64,000 bases of DNA from Psoroptes ovis. Its lineage: Eukaryota > Arthropoda > Arachnida > Sarcoptiformes > Psoroptidae. The notes under the pieces are model-generated. The model searched no databases. It had not been told where the DNA came from and saw nothing but the letters and a program-made list of their open reading frames with translations. This document shows positions 13,752 to 27,418 of the stretch, one piece after another. Every line of letters starts with the position of its first letter. Position 1 is the first letter of the stretch. The translations under genes were made by a program, and so were the position numbers. Location: assembly GCA_002943765.1 (NCBI GenBank), contig PQWQ01000005.1, positions 1,922,001 to 1,986,000 of the forward strand. The letters run 5' to 3'.

Positions 13752-14746
13752 TTAGGTGTTTACAAATATGAAATGAGCATTTTTGACATAGGAATCAATG
13801 GTGAATTCAAACAAATTTGATTCAAAATATCGTCCATCATTTTCTACACATTTCGACCATCTTTGTGGTAATTTGTGTGTATGTCCGTCCAATAGAACCT
13901 AGCATCTTTCGAGCCAAACCAATCGTACCTCTAATTTTTCACCGCATCATACAAATTAAATTCTTGCACAGCCAATACATGACCCATCGAAATGAAAATG
14001 AATAATGGAAATCCGATGGAGCCAAATCTAGTGTATACGGCGGGTGTGGCAGTTGTTCCCAGCCGAACGATTTTAATTGTTTCCTGGACCGTGGTTTTGT
14101 CTTGTGCGCTGGTGCATTATCGCATGAAGCAAAATCATTTTTCCATCACTTCGTTGCCGATTCTGGTCTTTTTTCGATCAAATCCTGTCTCAAACTAATC
14201 AACCGATCTCGATAGCGATTAGTGTTCACAATTTTACCAGGTTTTAATAACTCAAGACCTCCCATAGATTGATGATCCGAAAATGAAAAACTATGTGCGT
14301 TATCAATATTTTTGTGGTATGGTTTTTTTTCCCCAAATGTTTTCGAAAAAAAATTTAACAACATTTTTTGCATCCACTTTACTTGCTGGATAAACTTTAA
14401 CAAATTTGGAGTTGAGATCATAGCTTTAAGTCGGTGGTAATCTGACAAATATCTATTGATTGAATAGGTTATAATTGATCGGTAATTGATCGATTGTTTT
14501 TCTTTTTTTAAAATTCAATTATCATAATTCTTCTTATTTTTTCAAAATCAAGATTAACACATGTTTGCTATCATAGATTTTATAAAGTTTTTTTTTCGAA
14601 ATTCAAGTTTCGATTTTTTTTTCATGGGAAATGCTCGCCAGAGGTCCGCGATTCAAATTAGAAAAAAAATTTCCGCTCATTTGGACAAATGCTCCATCTA
14701 GTGGTGTTTTCACTCCGAAAGCTCAAGATAATACTTGTACACACCG
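13752..14746 (-). mobile_element. Decayed mariner (mauritiana/Mos1-like) element with degenerate terminal repeats
   Basis: The left end, TTAGGTGTTTACAAATATGA at 13752, and the reverse complement of the right end, GGTGTGTACAAGTATTATC near 14745, form a degenerate inverted pair that resembles Mos1-type mariner termini. Between them a minus-strand transposase relic is readable. The element is about 1.0 kb, so some 300 bp of the usual 1.3 kb, including the transposase N-terminal half, has been lost or replaced. Confidence 0.7.
13790..14448 (-). pseudogene. mariner transposase, C-terminal half, broken
   Basis: Reading leftwards from 14448, the frame gives GLELLKPGKIVNTNRYRDRL and EKRPESATK, then a stop. 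It continues in frame as CDNAPAHK, SFGWEQLPHP and LAPSDFH, then through a frameshift to EFNLYDAVKN and DWFGSKDARFYW. These are the second and third catalytic Asp regions (CDNAPAH; DLAPSD) and the C-terminal part of a D,D34D mariner transposase. Several stops and frameshifts make it inactive. The N-terminal helix-turn-helix half is not found. Confidence 0.85.
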
Positions 14747-15213
14747 GTGAAAGTTTTGGCGTAAATTTGTGTTGATTCAGTCGGATGGGTGGACAAATTG
14801 AACGGATGGGGGAGATCAAGAAACGAAGCGATCCATCAAAGCATTGGCATATATGCACGACTCAGCATTTTACGGTAGTTAAAACAAATCAAATCAAATT
14901 CAAATATCCGAAAAACATGATTGTCTCCGATTATCATTCGACACATCATTTGCATAATTTCTAATTTCCGTAAATACACACACAAAATACACACACGAGT
15001 ATTTATTGATTCATTTTATGAATGTTAATTATGTTCAAATATGTTTACATTTCCGATTTGATCTCCGATATTGCTACCAATTTTGTCATTTTTTTTCACC
15101 TGTCAATTTTGGATTTTCAATTTATCATTTGTTCAGATGTTTTTTGATGATCGGTTGTATGCATTATTTGACAAATGATTTATTTATTCATCAAATTTTT
15201 TTTTTGGAATGAT

Positions 15214-15323
15214 CAGTGTTTCTCAACCCACGATGATCAGCGATAATGCTATCGAAATTGCTTGACAAATGTCTCCGAAATGTCAACGGAAAATGCCGCG
15301 AAATCTTCGTTTGAGAAGCACTG
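15214..15323. mobile_element. Short hAT-type miniature inverted-repeat element (candidate)
   Basis: The left end CAGTGTTTCTCAACC and the right end GTTTGAGAAGCACTG are near-complementary, 110 bp apart. CAGTG.TTCTCAA.C is a typical hAT terminus, shared with the clearer copies at 35618 and 54904. No matching 8-bp target duplication is visible, so this copy is old or the ends are slightly misplaced. Confidence 0.5.
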
Positions 15324-18300
15324 ATTTGAAGCAGTAAAATGCAATGAATGATGATAATTATCATTCATCTAATAATAATGATAATAATGACAAATGATAA
15401 TCATTACAGTTGTAAATACTTATTGATTATGATTGTTGTTGTTGTTGATGTTGTCGTTGAACATTTATTTTCAATGATATAATTAAATAATTATTTTTTT
15501 TAAAAAATCATAATTATTATTTCTTCATTCCGAAATTATAATTCCCAATATATTTGCTCATAATTGTTAATTATAAATTTTGTGAACATTTGGTTAATCC
15601 AAATATTTGGATCTCAACTCTTTGGTTTATCTTCAAAAAAAAAAAAAAAAAAATCTTTCACCTCTTTCTCCACTTTCTCCCCCACCTCCGCCCATCATCC
15701 ATGTCTGAACCTCTTTCATTTACCTCTTTTAAATCACAATAATCTGGATCTATACGTTCATCTATGACCATAGTCTTTCATTGACTTGATTTTTATTTTG
15801 ATTCTTTAAATCTTCTATGCATCTTTATTCATTTCATTTGTCTCCATTCAACACTGCAGGTCCCGCCGTCACCAGCAGCTCCCCGCCAATTATCTCCCCT
15901 TTTCTCCGCCAATCATATGAAACATCATTCAAAACAAAAACAAAGACAGAGGCAACTAATTGTTGTTGTCAATAACAATGATGATGACAATTGTTGTTGA
16001 CAATAATTGTAATGAATGTAATATAAATTGTAATAACATAAATAATGATTATAATAATAATAACAATTATTATCAGCATTAATTTATAATTAAATGATGA
16101 AAAGTGAAAATTATTTAAATTATTATTATTATTAATTATCACACTAAGATTTCTCATATTTACAAACATAATAATGATAATGATTGATGAAATTGTCACA
16201 ATTTTCATTTTTTTTTAATAAAATTTAGATCAATCGATCACAAACACGAGAGATATTGGAACTCAATTTAAATTCAATGATTGACATTCAAAAAAAAAAA
16301 AAAATTAAATTTAAAATATCAGAAAACTAATATGGCTTTTGCTAACTTTTGTTAATTAATCAATGACAATTAATATTGAATTTAGTTTTGATTAAAATTT
16401 TAATTTGATTTGATTTGATGATCTCAAATTGATTTGAATGAGTTTGATCTTGAACTTTGAACATGCACACACACATATATATTCATTGAATATTTAGAAA
16501 AATATAATCATTCATATTTTTGGTTCATTAAACATTCATTGTCAATTAATGATAATGATTAATCATTATAAATCGATTGATTGGGTCATGTTTTCAAATG
16601 TTTTCTTTTTTGATATGATTATTTTCAATCATAGATCTTTACGCTTAATGAATGTTTTTTCCAAAAAAAAAAAAAATGAATCAATTCTGATTGATCATCA
16701 ATGAATGATGACATAAAAGAATTGAATTTAACTTGATCGGATTTAAATTTTTCTTGTCGAAAATTTCGTGAATCTACCAGAAATTCATCATAACATTTCT
16801 CAATAGATTGAGTCTTACCATCAAACATGATCATCATCAATGGACATGTTTTAAAACAAAAAAGTGTGAGAAAAAACTTTGAAAAAATCAATCATAAATT
16901 GCCATTAAAAATTTATGATCTCTTATTATTATTTGTTTACATTTAGAAAATATTATCAATTTAGCAGACAAAAGTCAATGAAATATTGATGAAAAAATTT
17001 AGAAATGATTAAAATAAATTTATTTAGATTTAGATGTGATTGCATCTTTTTTCAAACGAAATGTGAATAATTCTGATGTGTCATATCATATTGTGTGATT
17101 CGAAAATGAAACCGATTTGTATATGAGTCAATGGAACAAAAAAAATACAAATAACTAAGCATAGATAATCGATAGATATTTTATTATTCAGTTATACAAT
17201 TGACATTTGACATTCAATTCAGTGTTTGCTGTATTCAGTGCATGTTTATTGCTGTTTGTTTGTTGATTCATTCATACAATATCAAACACAAAAATATACT
17301 TTGAATCGGATATTTATGCACTGAATCTATTCATAATTTGATGAAATAACCTTTATGATATAATAAAGTCGATTAATACGTTATCGATTACTGATATAAA
17401 GATTCAAAGAAATTCGACAAATTCAATGGTGAACGAATATCAAAATTACTCATTTTAAAAATCCAATAATTCAAAATCAATGGTGGCAAAAATTTGATAA
17501 TTTTTTTTTTTGCTGAACTTTATTCATTCATTCATTGATCAATTATAATGTATGAATAGATCATATTATCCATAGCCCTGGTTATCATCATCATCATCAT
17601 CATCATTATTTATTTATTGGTGATAATCGAAAGTGTATGCAAGTAAATTGTAGATAAATTGTATTCAAATTGCATATGAATTGATTGATCAATTGGTCAT
17701 CGCGTACTTGTTCATTGTAAATGATTGCAAAATGTTTGAATGTTAAATACAACAATAAAAAAAAATATTGGCCATGACAATGATTGTTGATTTTTGATTA
17801 TGGTTTCACTGATCAATCATAATGAAAGATTAACTATAATGGCCAATTATCCAATGATGGCCATTGTTGATCTTTTATTAATTTGAATTATCAGAAATGG
17901 GTTTAATTTTCTCGAATTTCTTTGATTTTATGTATTCATTTGATTTCTGAATCAATCGGTGGATGCCCAACACCGAGCCATTTCGGGCATCTTAAATTGT
18001 TTCCGTAAATTTTTCCCATTTGCCGGAAAAATTCAAACATCAATCAATTTGGGAATTCGGCGAAGAATTGAAAACTTCGGAATTGTTTGAATCAATGATA
18101 TTTCAAATTGTTTGATTTTTTATTTGAGAAATTGTTTGATCAATTTATTTCAATAAAGAATTGTTTCAGAATGTTGACTGTTGATTGTTGGAAGAAAAAT
18201 CAAAAAATTTGTCAAATCAAATAACCTTTTTGTAATTTTTCCAATACGAGAAAAAATTCAGAATTTCAATTTCGAAACTAAAACATCGTCAAAGATACCT

Positions 18301-18696
18301 GAATTTTCTTAACAATTATGTTGTATTCACGCTTCAATATAGTATTCAAAGAGTTTGGCCATGAATTGAAACATTGTTTTTTTTTCCAATTTTTTACGAA
18401 AATTTTTTTCAAAATTTAAAAGAAAAGCTTTCAAGTTTGCTTGAACATTTTTTTCTATTTTTATTTTCATTGGAGTGAATGAGTTATGAAGCATCAGGCA
18501 ATAAGGTACGAGAAATAAGCTACAAGGCATGAAACATCCGAGGGAGAGACCAAAGGTATTGTATTGAATAATGTGTGTTTTACAAAAATAATAAAAAAAA
18601 CAGAAAAAGAAAACAGAATATCTACAAAACATAGAAATGAAATAAATATTAAAAAAATTTCAAAGTAATAAAAAAGCAATTATATTTTATATTTTA

Positions 18697-18774
18697 TTGG
18701 CTGCACGAAAAGTTTGTTCCGATTTTTAAATGGATTTTCAATTATTAAATTGAAAAGAACTTTTCGGACAATCT
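18697..18774. mobile_element. Miniature mariner-end element (about 78 bp)
   Basis: The left end TTGGCTGCACGAAAAGTTTG and the right end GAACTTTTCGGACAATC are inverted copies with the mariner-like core CGAAAAGTT. There is almost no internal sequence. Similar elements lie at 19251 and 63708. Confidence 0.5.
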
Positions 18775-19250
18775 GATTTAACCCTTTTTTTTTTCTCAAA
18801 TAAAACGAAAAATTGCAAACAATTGAAAGGGAAATTAAATTTTTTTTCTTTAAAAATTCATTTATTTATTTATTTTATTTTGTTTCATTTTAAACAAATC
18901 AAACATAAACAAAACTCAAATAAAAAAAATGGAAGAAATCAAAATTAAGAATATTCTAAAAAAAAAAAATCAAAAATTGTACATCAGAATCATATATTGA
19001 CACAGGATGAAGCTATCATCATCATTATTATTATGCGGTAGGTAAGTAATTTTAGGCATTTTATGCATGAAAAATGTATTAAAGGGTTGATGATTCAGAG
19101 GCAAAAAAAATTGTTTCAAAATAAAAATAAAAACATGAGATCTATGGCCATCTACCATGTATAAGATCCTTCATGTGTCAAATCAATGGATTTGCCGAAA
19201 TTTTTTTTTTTTTTTTGAATTTTCTCTCAGACTTACAAAGTTGTTGTGTT

Positions 19251-19330
19251 TGGTTGGCTGAAAAATTTTGTCGCAATTTTCAATGATAGAAATCGATTCC
19301 AAAGGAATGAACTTTTCGGACAACCAACCA
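19251..19330. mobile_element. Miniature mariner-end element (80 bp)
   Basis: The left end TGGTTGGCTGAAAAATTTTG is paired with the right end GAACTTTTCGGACAACCAAC. The outermost bases TGGTTGG match exactly in inverted orientation. The right terminus is the same CGAAAAGTTCAT end seen at 18697 and 63708. Confidence 0.55.
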
Positions 19331-22300
19331 GTTTATAGTGGAAAAAAAAATTCACTCTCGTTTTTAACCCTTTCGGTATCTTGTGTCATTGAATATTTTA
19401 TGATTTTTGTTTGTTTATTTGTTGATTTTCGATTACATTTTCAATTAAATAATAAAAACTTTTGAATTTTGATAATTTTTCTTTTTTCTAAACAAATTCA
19501 AATGTCCCCATCGACTACATTCAATAGAAATTCAATGCGTTTCAATTAGAGTGAATTTTTAATTTTTCAAATTTTCAATTCAAAAAGAAGAAAAAAAAAT
19601 CCGAAAATTGAAAAGTTTTTTACTGTTTCGAATATGACTAATTATGACTATGATTAGTTTTTTCATTTACTTTGATGATAAGTGACTTGTTTTTCTAAAA
19701 ATTTTCAGAATCAATTAATTCATTTGAATCCAATTTTTTACTGGATATAAAAAAAGTTTTCAATCAATGAAAAGACACAAAGAAATTGATTGGATTCATT
19801 TTAATTCGATTGAAATCAAAACCGGAATCAAAATTGAAAAAGTCATTTTGTGGACATTTTTTCAAAAAAAAATTCCAGAAAAAAATCTTGAAATTTCAAC
19901 CGACGTCATTAGGCGAGAATCGACGACGAATCAATTCTTTGATTCACATGATCATAATATGAAAATATACTTTTGATAATGATGATGATGATAATTATCG
20001 AAATGATGATAATAATAATAATAATCTATAAACCTCGTGAGTATACATATTGATTCAATGACAGATATACAATTCAAATTCGATGGTCAATATTTTTGAT
20101 GATTCGGGGATTTTTTTTTCGCCTATTTCTTAGCATGTAAATATGAATATTATGATAAAATCAAATAAATAAATAAACAAACAAATTTTTGATGATAATC
20201 GAATGAAATTAGACAAATTGATCAAATGATTTCATTGATTGATCATTAAATTTGATCACAATTGATCAAAAAAAAATGATCAATTAAATATTTTCATTCA
20301 TTCATTCGATTTAGGATTATAATTGATATTTAAATACTGATCGCTGACCACCAGCGACTATTGCAATCGATGGCCACAACAACAACGACACAAGCAATAA
20401 AATAAGTGAAATTAACCCTATGTGCATGTGTGTGTCCTTGTGTATCTATCCATTGTCTATGCGTCTATCGATTCGATGTTTGATCATTGAAATATCAATA
20501 AAGAAATCAATAAAATATGGATATAAATGAAAAATGAGAAATAGTAATTAAATTTCAATTTGATTTGTCAAATCAGTCGAAATTTTAGGAAATTCCGTTT
20601 GGAAAAATTTTGAATTTTGAAAAAATTTGAATAAAAAATTCTCATCACTTATTGATTTTCAATTGATTGAAATTTAAAATTTGTAAATTCAAATCGATTT
20701 GATGCGAATTTATCGATTCATAGAATGAAATTCAATTTGAAAAAATCAAATAATATCAATCATTCATCGACGAATAATAACTACTTACATTTTTGATGAA
20801 TTTTTTTTTTTCGTTATTGTTGCTGTTAAGAATTTGAAAAACAGAATTATAAAATGAATTAAGTAAAGAATCAACAGGTGGTTGTCATTTTGAATTTGAA
20901 TTTAATTATTTCGCATAATCGAAGATTCATTGATGACCTTAATCATTTAAGTTAATTGCTAAAGTCACAAGTCGAAGAGTGATTCAGAAATCTTTGAATC
21001 AAACACTCAAAAGTCACATTTTTCTTCATTTTTCAATTGGATCAGTTTTCGGATTCATGAAAATTGACGAAATTGATGAAATTTTTTTTATTTTTTATGA
21101 ATCAAATCAATAATTTTGAAATTACGAATTGTTTTAATTTTCTCGTAGAAAATTTTTAAAACACACATTTACACCGAAATCAGATGTTGAACACACATCA
21201 GATTATCATTTGCACACACACATTTCAAATACAAATGAATTCTAATACAAATTCAAAGTAAATACACACAAAATACACACACAAACACACAAAATAATGT
21301 TTTATCGATTCAAATGAAATTCAATGAAATTCAAGATTCACCATTTCAAATCGTTTTCACATCAAAATTGACACCGAAAAAACTTTTTTTTTAAATTTTC
21401 AAATGATTTAAAAATCAGATTATCCATAGAAGTTTTAAAGAAATTTTCAAAATTCATACAAACACGCACACAGTTGTTCATCGGTGAAATTATTCAAAGA
21501 AAAAAAAATTTAAATTTTCTTCCAATCAAAGCCATTGAAATTCAAAGAAAATTCAAAATTTAAGATTTTACCAAATCAACGAAGAGAAAGCCATTCATTC
21601 ATTTATTTTCAAATGTTGATTTTGTCATCATCACCAGCAACAATCAAAATCGACAATCAAAATCAAAAATTTCTTCATTTTTTAAAATCTTTATTACAAT
21701 TCACACACACACACACACGCAGACACAATTGTAAACCACTAAATTACACACGTTGATCATATTGAACACGTATTGGATTTGATTCAATTGTTCAATTGTT
21801 GTTGATGATAATTGTTGAAAGAGTTCGAATATTTTTCTTCTTTGAATCAAAACATAATAAATGTCAATGTAACAATTATGAATTAATCGTTGACAATAAT
21901 ATGAATGATGATGATGATTATGGTGATGATAATGACAATGAAATAATTTTTTTAAGAACAGATGAAATCGATTGGTTTATTGATTGGATTTTGAACAAAA
22001 AAAAATTTGGATTAAATTTAATTGAATTTGAAATTTTCAAGTTTTTGTTTGAATCACACATAAATTGTTGGATAGGATTTTGTTCTGATTTTTGTTTTGA
22101 TTCATTTATTTTTACTTTCGATTACTTAATTAATTGATTTATGATCCAATTAAATCAATCAATTAAGTAATTAATCGATTGATTGATTCATCAATCGATT
22201 CATTGAATTAGGTCACAATTAATCGAAAAAAAAAACACTTTGATAATTGATCAAATCATTAGTTAGAAACAATTGAATACCGAGAACAATTAATCCATTG

Positions 22301-25300
22301 ATTCATTCATTTACCAAGAATGATTGAATTAATAATGATCATCCGAATTCTTGATCAATTTCAATATGATGATTGATTTCAATTAAAAATCAATGATCAC
22401 CATTTGATTATCATTAAATTATACGCTAGACACAATGGGACACTCTTAAAAATTCTGTTGTCGATGATTTAATGAATCAAAAGTGAAATTTTTTCCATTT
22501 TAAATTCAATTCAAAATTTCAAAATCAAAAACATTTCGGCCAAAAAACAAAATATTATTGTTTGAAATTCAAAATTTTGAATGTATTTTACAGAAAAATA
22601 AATGAATGAATGACAAATAGGAAAAATTGATGCTAATTAAAATTCGCGCGCGCATACAGGTAATTTTCCTATTTTTTGCATTTTACTTTTCGCTTTCATT
22701 TCATTCATTACATTCGTCATTATTATCAATTTAGGTGTTTGCATGCAATTCGTATATACTTAGACTTATGCTTTCTCTTCATTTCTTGTAGACATCGTCG
22801 TTGCAATTCAATTGTCTTCATTGCTTTTCGGTGTAAGAAAAATGTAAAAAAAATTCAAAGACATTTGCACTGAATCTGTGTGTCTCTTTTTGGTTTAAAA
22901 TTTGTTTTTCTTGACTTTTTGTACGTAAATTTCATTTCAAATTACCAGGCACCCAATGTTCACCGAGGAGAATCATCAAAGATGTAAAAGAGTGAGAAAA
23001 CAATGGTCGAATCATTGGTTTTCGTTTGTTTTGGGAATCTTGTCTAGGATTGATTGAATTTCGGTCAAAGACAAATTGATTCTTCATTGAATTATCGAGA
23101 TTTGAAGAAGAACATAATGGATGATGAATTATTATCTTCAATAAACAAAGACAATCTCAAAAAGGTACGATCACCAATAACAAAAACAATCACCACCAAT
23201 ATGATGTATTCACAGTTAATAAGATGTAACGATCATAGCTACGAAATACAAGAATAAAGATAGAAACATCGACCATTGTAAACATTGACATTGTCAATAA
23301 TTGATGATAATTAATTAATTAACAAACATACAAATACAAATAAATAAAACAAAACAAGATAATTATTCATCGTTCGAAGCCAAAAAGAAAAATCAATGAA
23401 TAATAATGATGATCAGATAATCAATCAACATTCTTAATCATTTATTTTGGATTCCATTCACCAAAATTGGCAAAATGAATTTGTCCCTCGTTCTTCAATC
23501 ATTTAATATGAATCCTTATGACCTAATGAATCTTTTTCAAAATGTCATTTTTGCCGAAAAAAGGTCATGAAGGGTCGAAAAGGCAGTGAAACAAAACCAA
23601 GCACAAAACGATTGAAAATGAAATCCTCAAATCTTGACCCACTGTGGGATACCGTTAAGATATTTGCCAATTTTTCTTAGTTCTTTGATGAAATCAACTG
23701 ACTAAAAGATCTATTTAATGACCAATTTTCTTCGTGTGCAAACATTGGAAATATTTTCACACAGACACAAATACACACCGACAAACATATATTTAGAGTC
23801 ATGTGTTTGCATCAGAAGATGTGTATGTGAACTAAGCAAAAATGAATGAATGATGACATAGTAAAATAGATAAATGTATAATTAATATAAGAAATTATTA
23901 TTATTTGAAAATAGTCAAAAGATAAATAAATAAATTATAAATCACAAAAAATTTGACAAATTTCTTCATTGAAAATCTTTGAAAAATAAAAAAAAATTCA
24001 TGATTTTAACTCTTGTGGTGCCTTTCAGGAGCCTTTCGGAAGCCTTGAAATGATCAAATAAAGGTTGAATATGAATCATGAGCTCATAACCCATTGGCAC
24101 AAAATTTGTTTAATTATTCGTTGAGCGCAATAATTCGGCCTGAGAAGCATCTGTGTGTATGTCAATGGGCTACGAACAACAGGCTGGCTGAAGCTGGTTC
24201 AGTGTTTACAAATATCAAACAAGAAAAATCAAATTAAAACAAATAACCTTAAAATAGAAATTCTGTTGAATAACAACAACGACATCAACCATAAACCATT
24301 ATCAACAACATCAACATCATCGACAGCATCAACCATAAACCATCATCATCTAATATACTAAACTAAATTTAATTTAAATTTGATTTAACATAGACATCAA
24401 CATCAACATTGTCAATGTAAATAGTCAATAAAACAAAATCGATGTCGATGTTGTACTGCACTGATAATAATAATTGTGTGTTAGCAAATGCAAAAATGTA
24501 TAATCGATGAACAAAAATGAAGGTTATTCATACATAGAAACACACACACATAATTATAATCATAACAAATATTTAAATTTATCATCGTCAATTTTTTTTT
24601 TCATTTCTTAAAAAATGAAAATTTGTCAATTTTTCTATTGCTTTTTCGCCTTCTCAAAGTGATAAAATTATCATTAAATGGTAAATGGTAATGTGATCAA
24701 AAATACGAAAACAAAAAAAAAAAGAAAAAGATAAGAATAGCATCAATGCACACTGACCATTGATTTACTGTCCACTGATTGACAATTTCGGATCAAATCT
24801 TCGGAAGGAAATTATTCGTACAACGAGTTAATGTGATCAATGTGTGACGATTATTCGGAATCGATGGATGTCCAAGCGATTTCGGTGGAAAGTTCTCATC
24901 TTTGTTGACGAGAAAATCTCTCATTCTGGTCTATCGGTAGATTGGAATTGACAAAATTTAAAATTGATCAAATCTAATTTTTTTCATGTCATATTCTTCT
25001 TGGAAATTTGAATTGGTCGAGAAAATTTACACATTTTTTTCAAATATGATGAATCATTTGATTTATTTCAAATATTTTTCAAAAAAAAATTTTTTCAATG
25101 ATCAATCAATGTTCAATATTAAAAAAAACAAACATCTACAGATTTACATTTATATTCAAACAATAATGACTAACTAATTGACTGATTGATATAAATAATT
25201 ATAAACATTCAAAATAATAATTGGAAATAATCATAAATGAAAATGAATCATTTGATGATATCATTGATGATTACCGAAAAAAAATAATTTAACATAAATA

Positions 25301-25346
25301 CAGGAATAATAATTAAAATAACAAAAATAACTTGATTCAATCAAAA

Positions 25347-27096
25347 TTAATCAGTATTATTCAATAATTTAAGTTTATTATTTAATTCCCAAAAACGTTC
25401 TTCCGTTACACGACGAATATCATCACAAAGATCGGCTAAATATGTATAACGGCAACGATCGAATGAAAAATAATCCTTGATCACTGATTGTGTTGAATCT
25501 TTGATTGATTCACATTTAAATTTAAGATTATCATCAGTGCCGAGAAAACCCCATGCTAATATTGGTGATAAATGATCTAATATTTGATAGAAATGTTCGA
25601 AAAAACCATTTTTTACAATTAATTTTGAACGTTTACGTCTCATTACAGTCGATACGGTTGTTTGTAAAGCTATTTCACGAAATGATGCCGATAACCATTG
25701 ATTACTGATTATACTTTTAACGGCTGTTGGTGGATTTTCTAAATCATCAAATGATTCTAGCAACATATAATCAAGTACAATATCATAAAATGAAAACATT
25801 GCAATATTACGTGCTTCAATTTCTAATTCAATGGTTGGAATATTTTCTTCATTTTGTACAAAATTTAAAAATGAATAATATGCTTTTATACATTCATTTG
25901 AGTCCTAAACAGTGTGATCGATAATAGAAAAATAATTAGTCAACAATTTGAAATTAATTTAAATACGGAAACAAATAAAGCAAACAAGCAACAGATAATA
26001 ATACTAATATATACTAAATGCATACGCAAATTGTTACCCTTAATGAATGATCTAATAAAATTCGTAAAATTTCTTCACCAATCTTTATGTAACGTTGACG
26101 AAGATCATAATTGGAAAATAATAATGAAAATGATTGACGTAAACAATTAACTTTTGCAAGAAAATCATTATAATTTTCACAGCCAGTACTCAAAGTACGA
26201 TCAGTTTTTGGTGGCTTAATATTATGAATCGATTGTAATGATTCTTGATAAAATTGAAAAAAATGTAAATTAGGTTCAGGATCCCAATAACCTAACGATG
26301 TTGTTGTTGTCCATGATTTATATGATGATTGATCATCAAAATCATCATCAGCATCATTGTTATCATTGTTCATTGATAATTGTTGATCATATGTTAATGG
26401 CATCAAATCATTTCTTAAGGACTCAAATTCTTGGATGATTGATGATAATTTTTCATTGATATTATCAATTTCATCGATTTTTGTATCCAAATTATGCTCT
26501 TTCAATATTTGTTGTTTAAATTTCATTTCATCCAATACTTTTTGTATTAAATTCAATTTATCCAAACTAAATTTAACTAATTGTATGGTTGATAAATTTT
26601 TAAATGATATTTCTAATATATCTGCTTCTTTAAATGATAATTTTTGTTGCTGTTGCTGCTGCTGTTGTTGTTGTTTACGCTGACAATTTGAACATTTTAG
26701 TGGTGATTGTAATATGGAAGTCAGTGAACCAGTATGATGAGCAATATTATCTGCATCAATTGTATCATTTTTATTACTATCATCTAATTTATTAAATGAA
26801 TCTGGAGTTGTAATAGCTGTTGATGATGCAGATTTAATATCAACAAAATTATTATAATTATAATGATTATTATTATGATAATTATGTTGTTGATCATTGA
26901 ATGATTTTTTACGATGACGATTTTTCCAATAAATGAAAATTTTCTTGCATAAATAATAACTACCAATAATTAATGGTGGTCCAATTATCAATACTTTTTT
27001 TGTTGTTGTTAAATTATGCATTGATGATAATTGTGGCAATCGATTTAATTGTAGTGAACGTAAAATAGTTGTTGTGGTTGCTGTTGATGATGACAT
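25347..27096 (-). CDS. Miga: Mitoguardin (MIGA/FAM73 family)
   Basis: Two exons on minus: 27096-26038 (353 codons) and 25904-25347, with a 133-bp GT..AG intron in phase 0; 538 aa. Mitoguardins sit in the outer mitochondrial membrane, promote mitochondrial fusion through phospholipid metabolism and make ER contacts. An N-terminal membrane segment is visible (KVLIIGPPLIIGSYYL, about residues 34-50), followed by basic residues, a poly-Gln tract (CQRKQQQQ...) and a helical linker. The C-terminal MIGA domain is well conserved: FSFYDIVLDYMLLESFDDLE, NPPTAV, NQWLSASFREIAL, GFFEHFYQILDHLSPILAWG and CRYTYLADLCDDI. The gene is divergent from Mocs2B, with 322 bp between start codons, so the two probably share a promoter region. 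Confidence 0.92.
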
Positions 27097-27418
27097 TTTT
27101 GATTCAAGGAATTTTTTCTTAAGAATTTCAATTGAATTGAATAAAACATTGATTATTTTTCAATAAAATTTTAATGAACTATTAATTGATCATCATTTGA
27201 TTGATATCGAAATCAATTAAATGTGACAATTTTTTAAGCTGCAAATGCTTTCATAATTCAAGTACATAATGGTTTGAAAATTAAATGTTTTGAAAAATGT
27301 GCAAAACCTCGAAGCTAAGTCTACAACAGCTGTGAATTTTTGAGGATTTTTAGGTGAAAATAGTCGCTGAACCAAAAAATTCAAGTTTTTCAAAAATTAA
27401 ATTTTTCAAAATCGGTAC
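27097..27418. promoter_or_regulatory. Divergent Miga/Mocs2B intergenic region
   Basis: The start codons face away from each other across 322 bp of AT-rich DNA. No Mocs2A-like frame is present here. The promoter role is inferred from position; no clear TATA or initiator was identified. Confidence 0.5.

Larger units (their letters stand above)
11471..25346. other. About 14 kb gene-poor stretch upstream of the ETS gene
   Basis: No host coding exon could be supported on either strand. The stretch holds simple repeats, a decayed mariner (13752-14746), a short hAT-like element (15214-15323) and two mariner-end miniature elements (18697-18774, 19251-19330). Open frames here are short, AT-driven and without family motifs. 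It may contain regulatory DNA or untranslated exons of the ETS gene, which cannot be recognised from sequence alone. Confidence 0.5.

Noticed and set aside
17962..17991. Short hairpin GATGCCC...GGGCATC
   Set aside because: Only 7 bp of stem with a 16-nt loop; expected by chance in a window this size.
26435..26683. Frame with a ten-residue Cys run
   Set aside because: Antisense of the mitoguardin poly-Gln tract.
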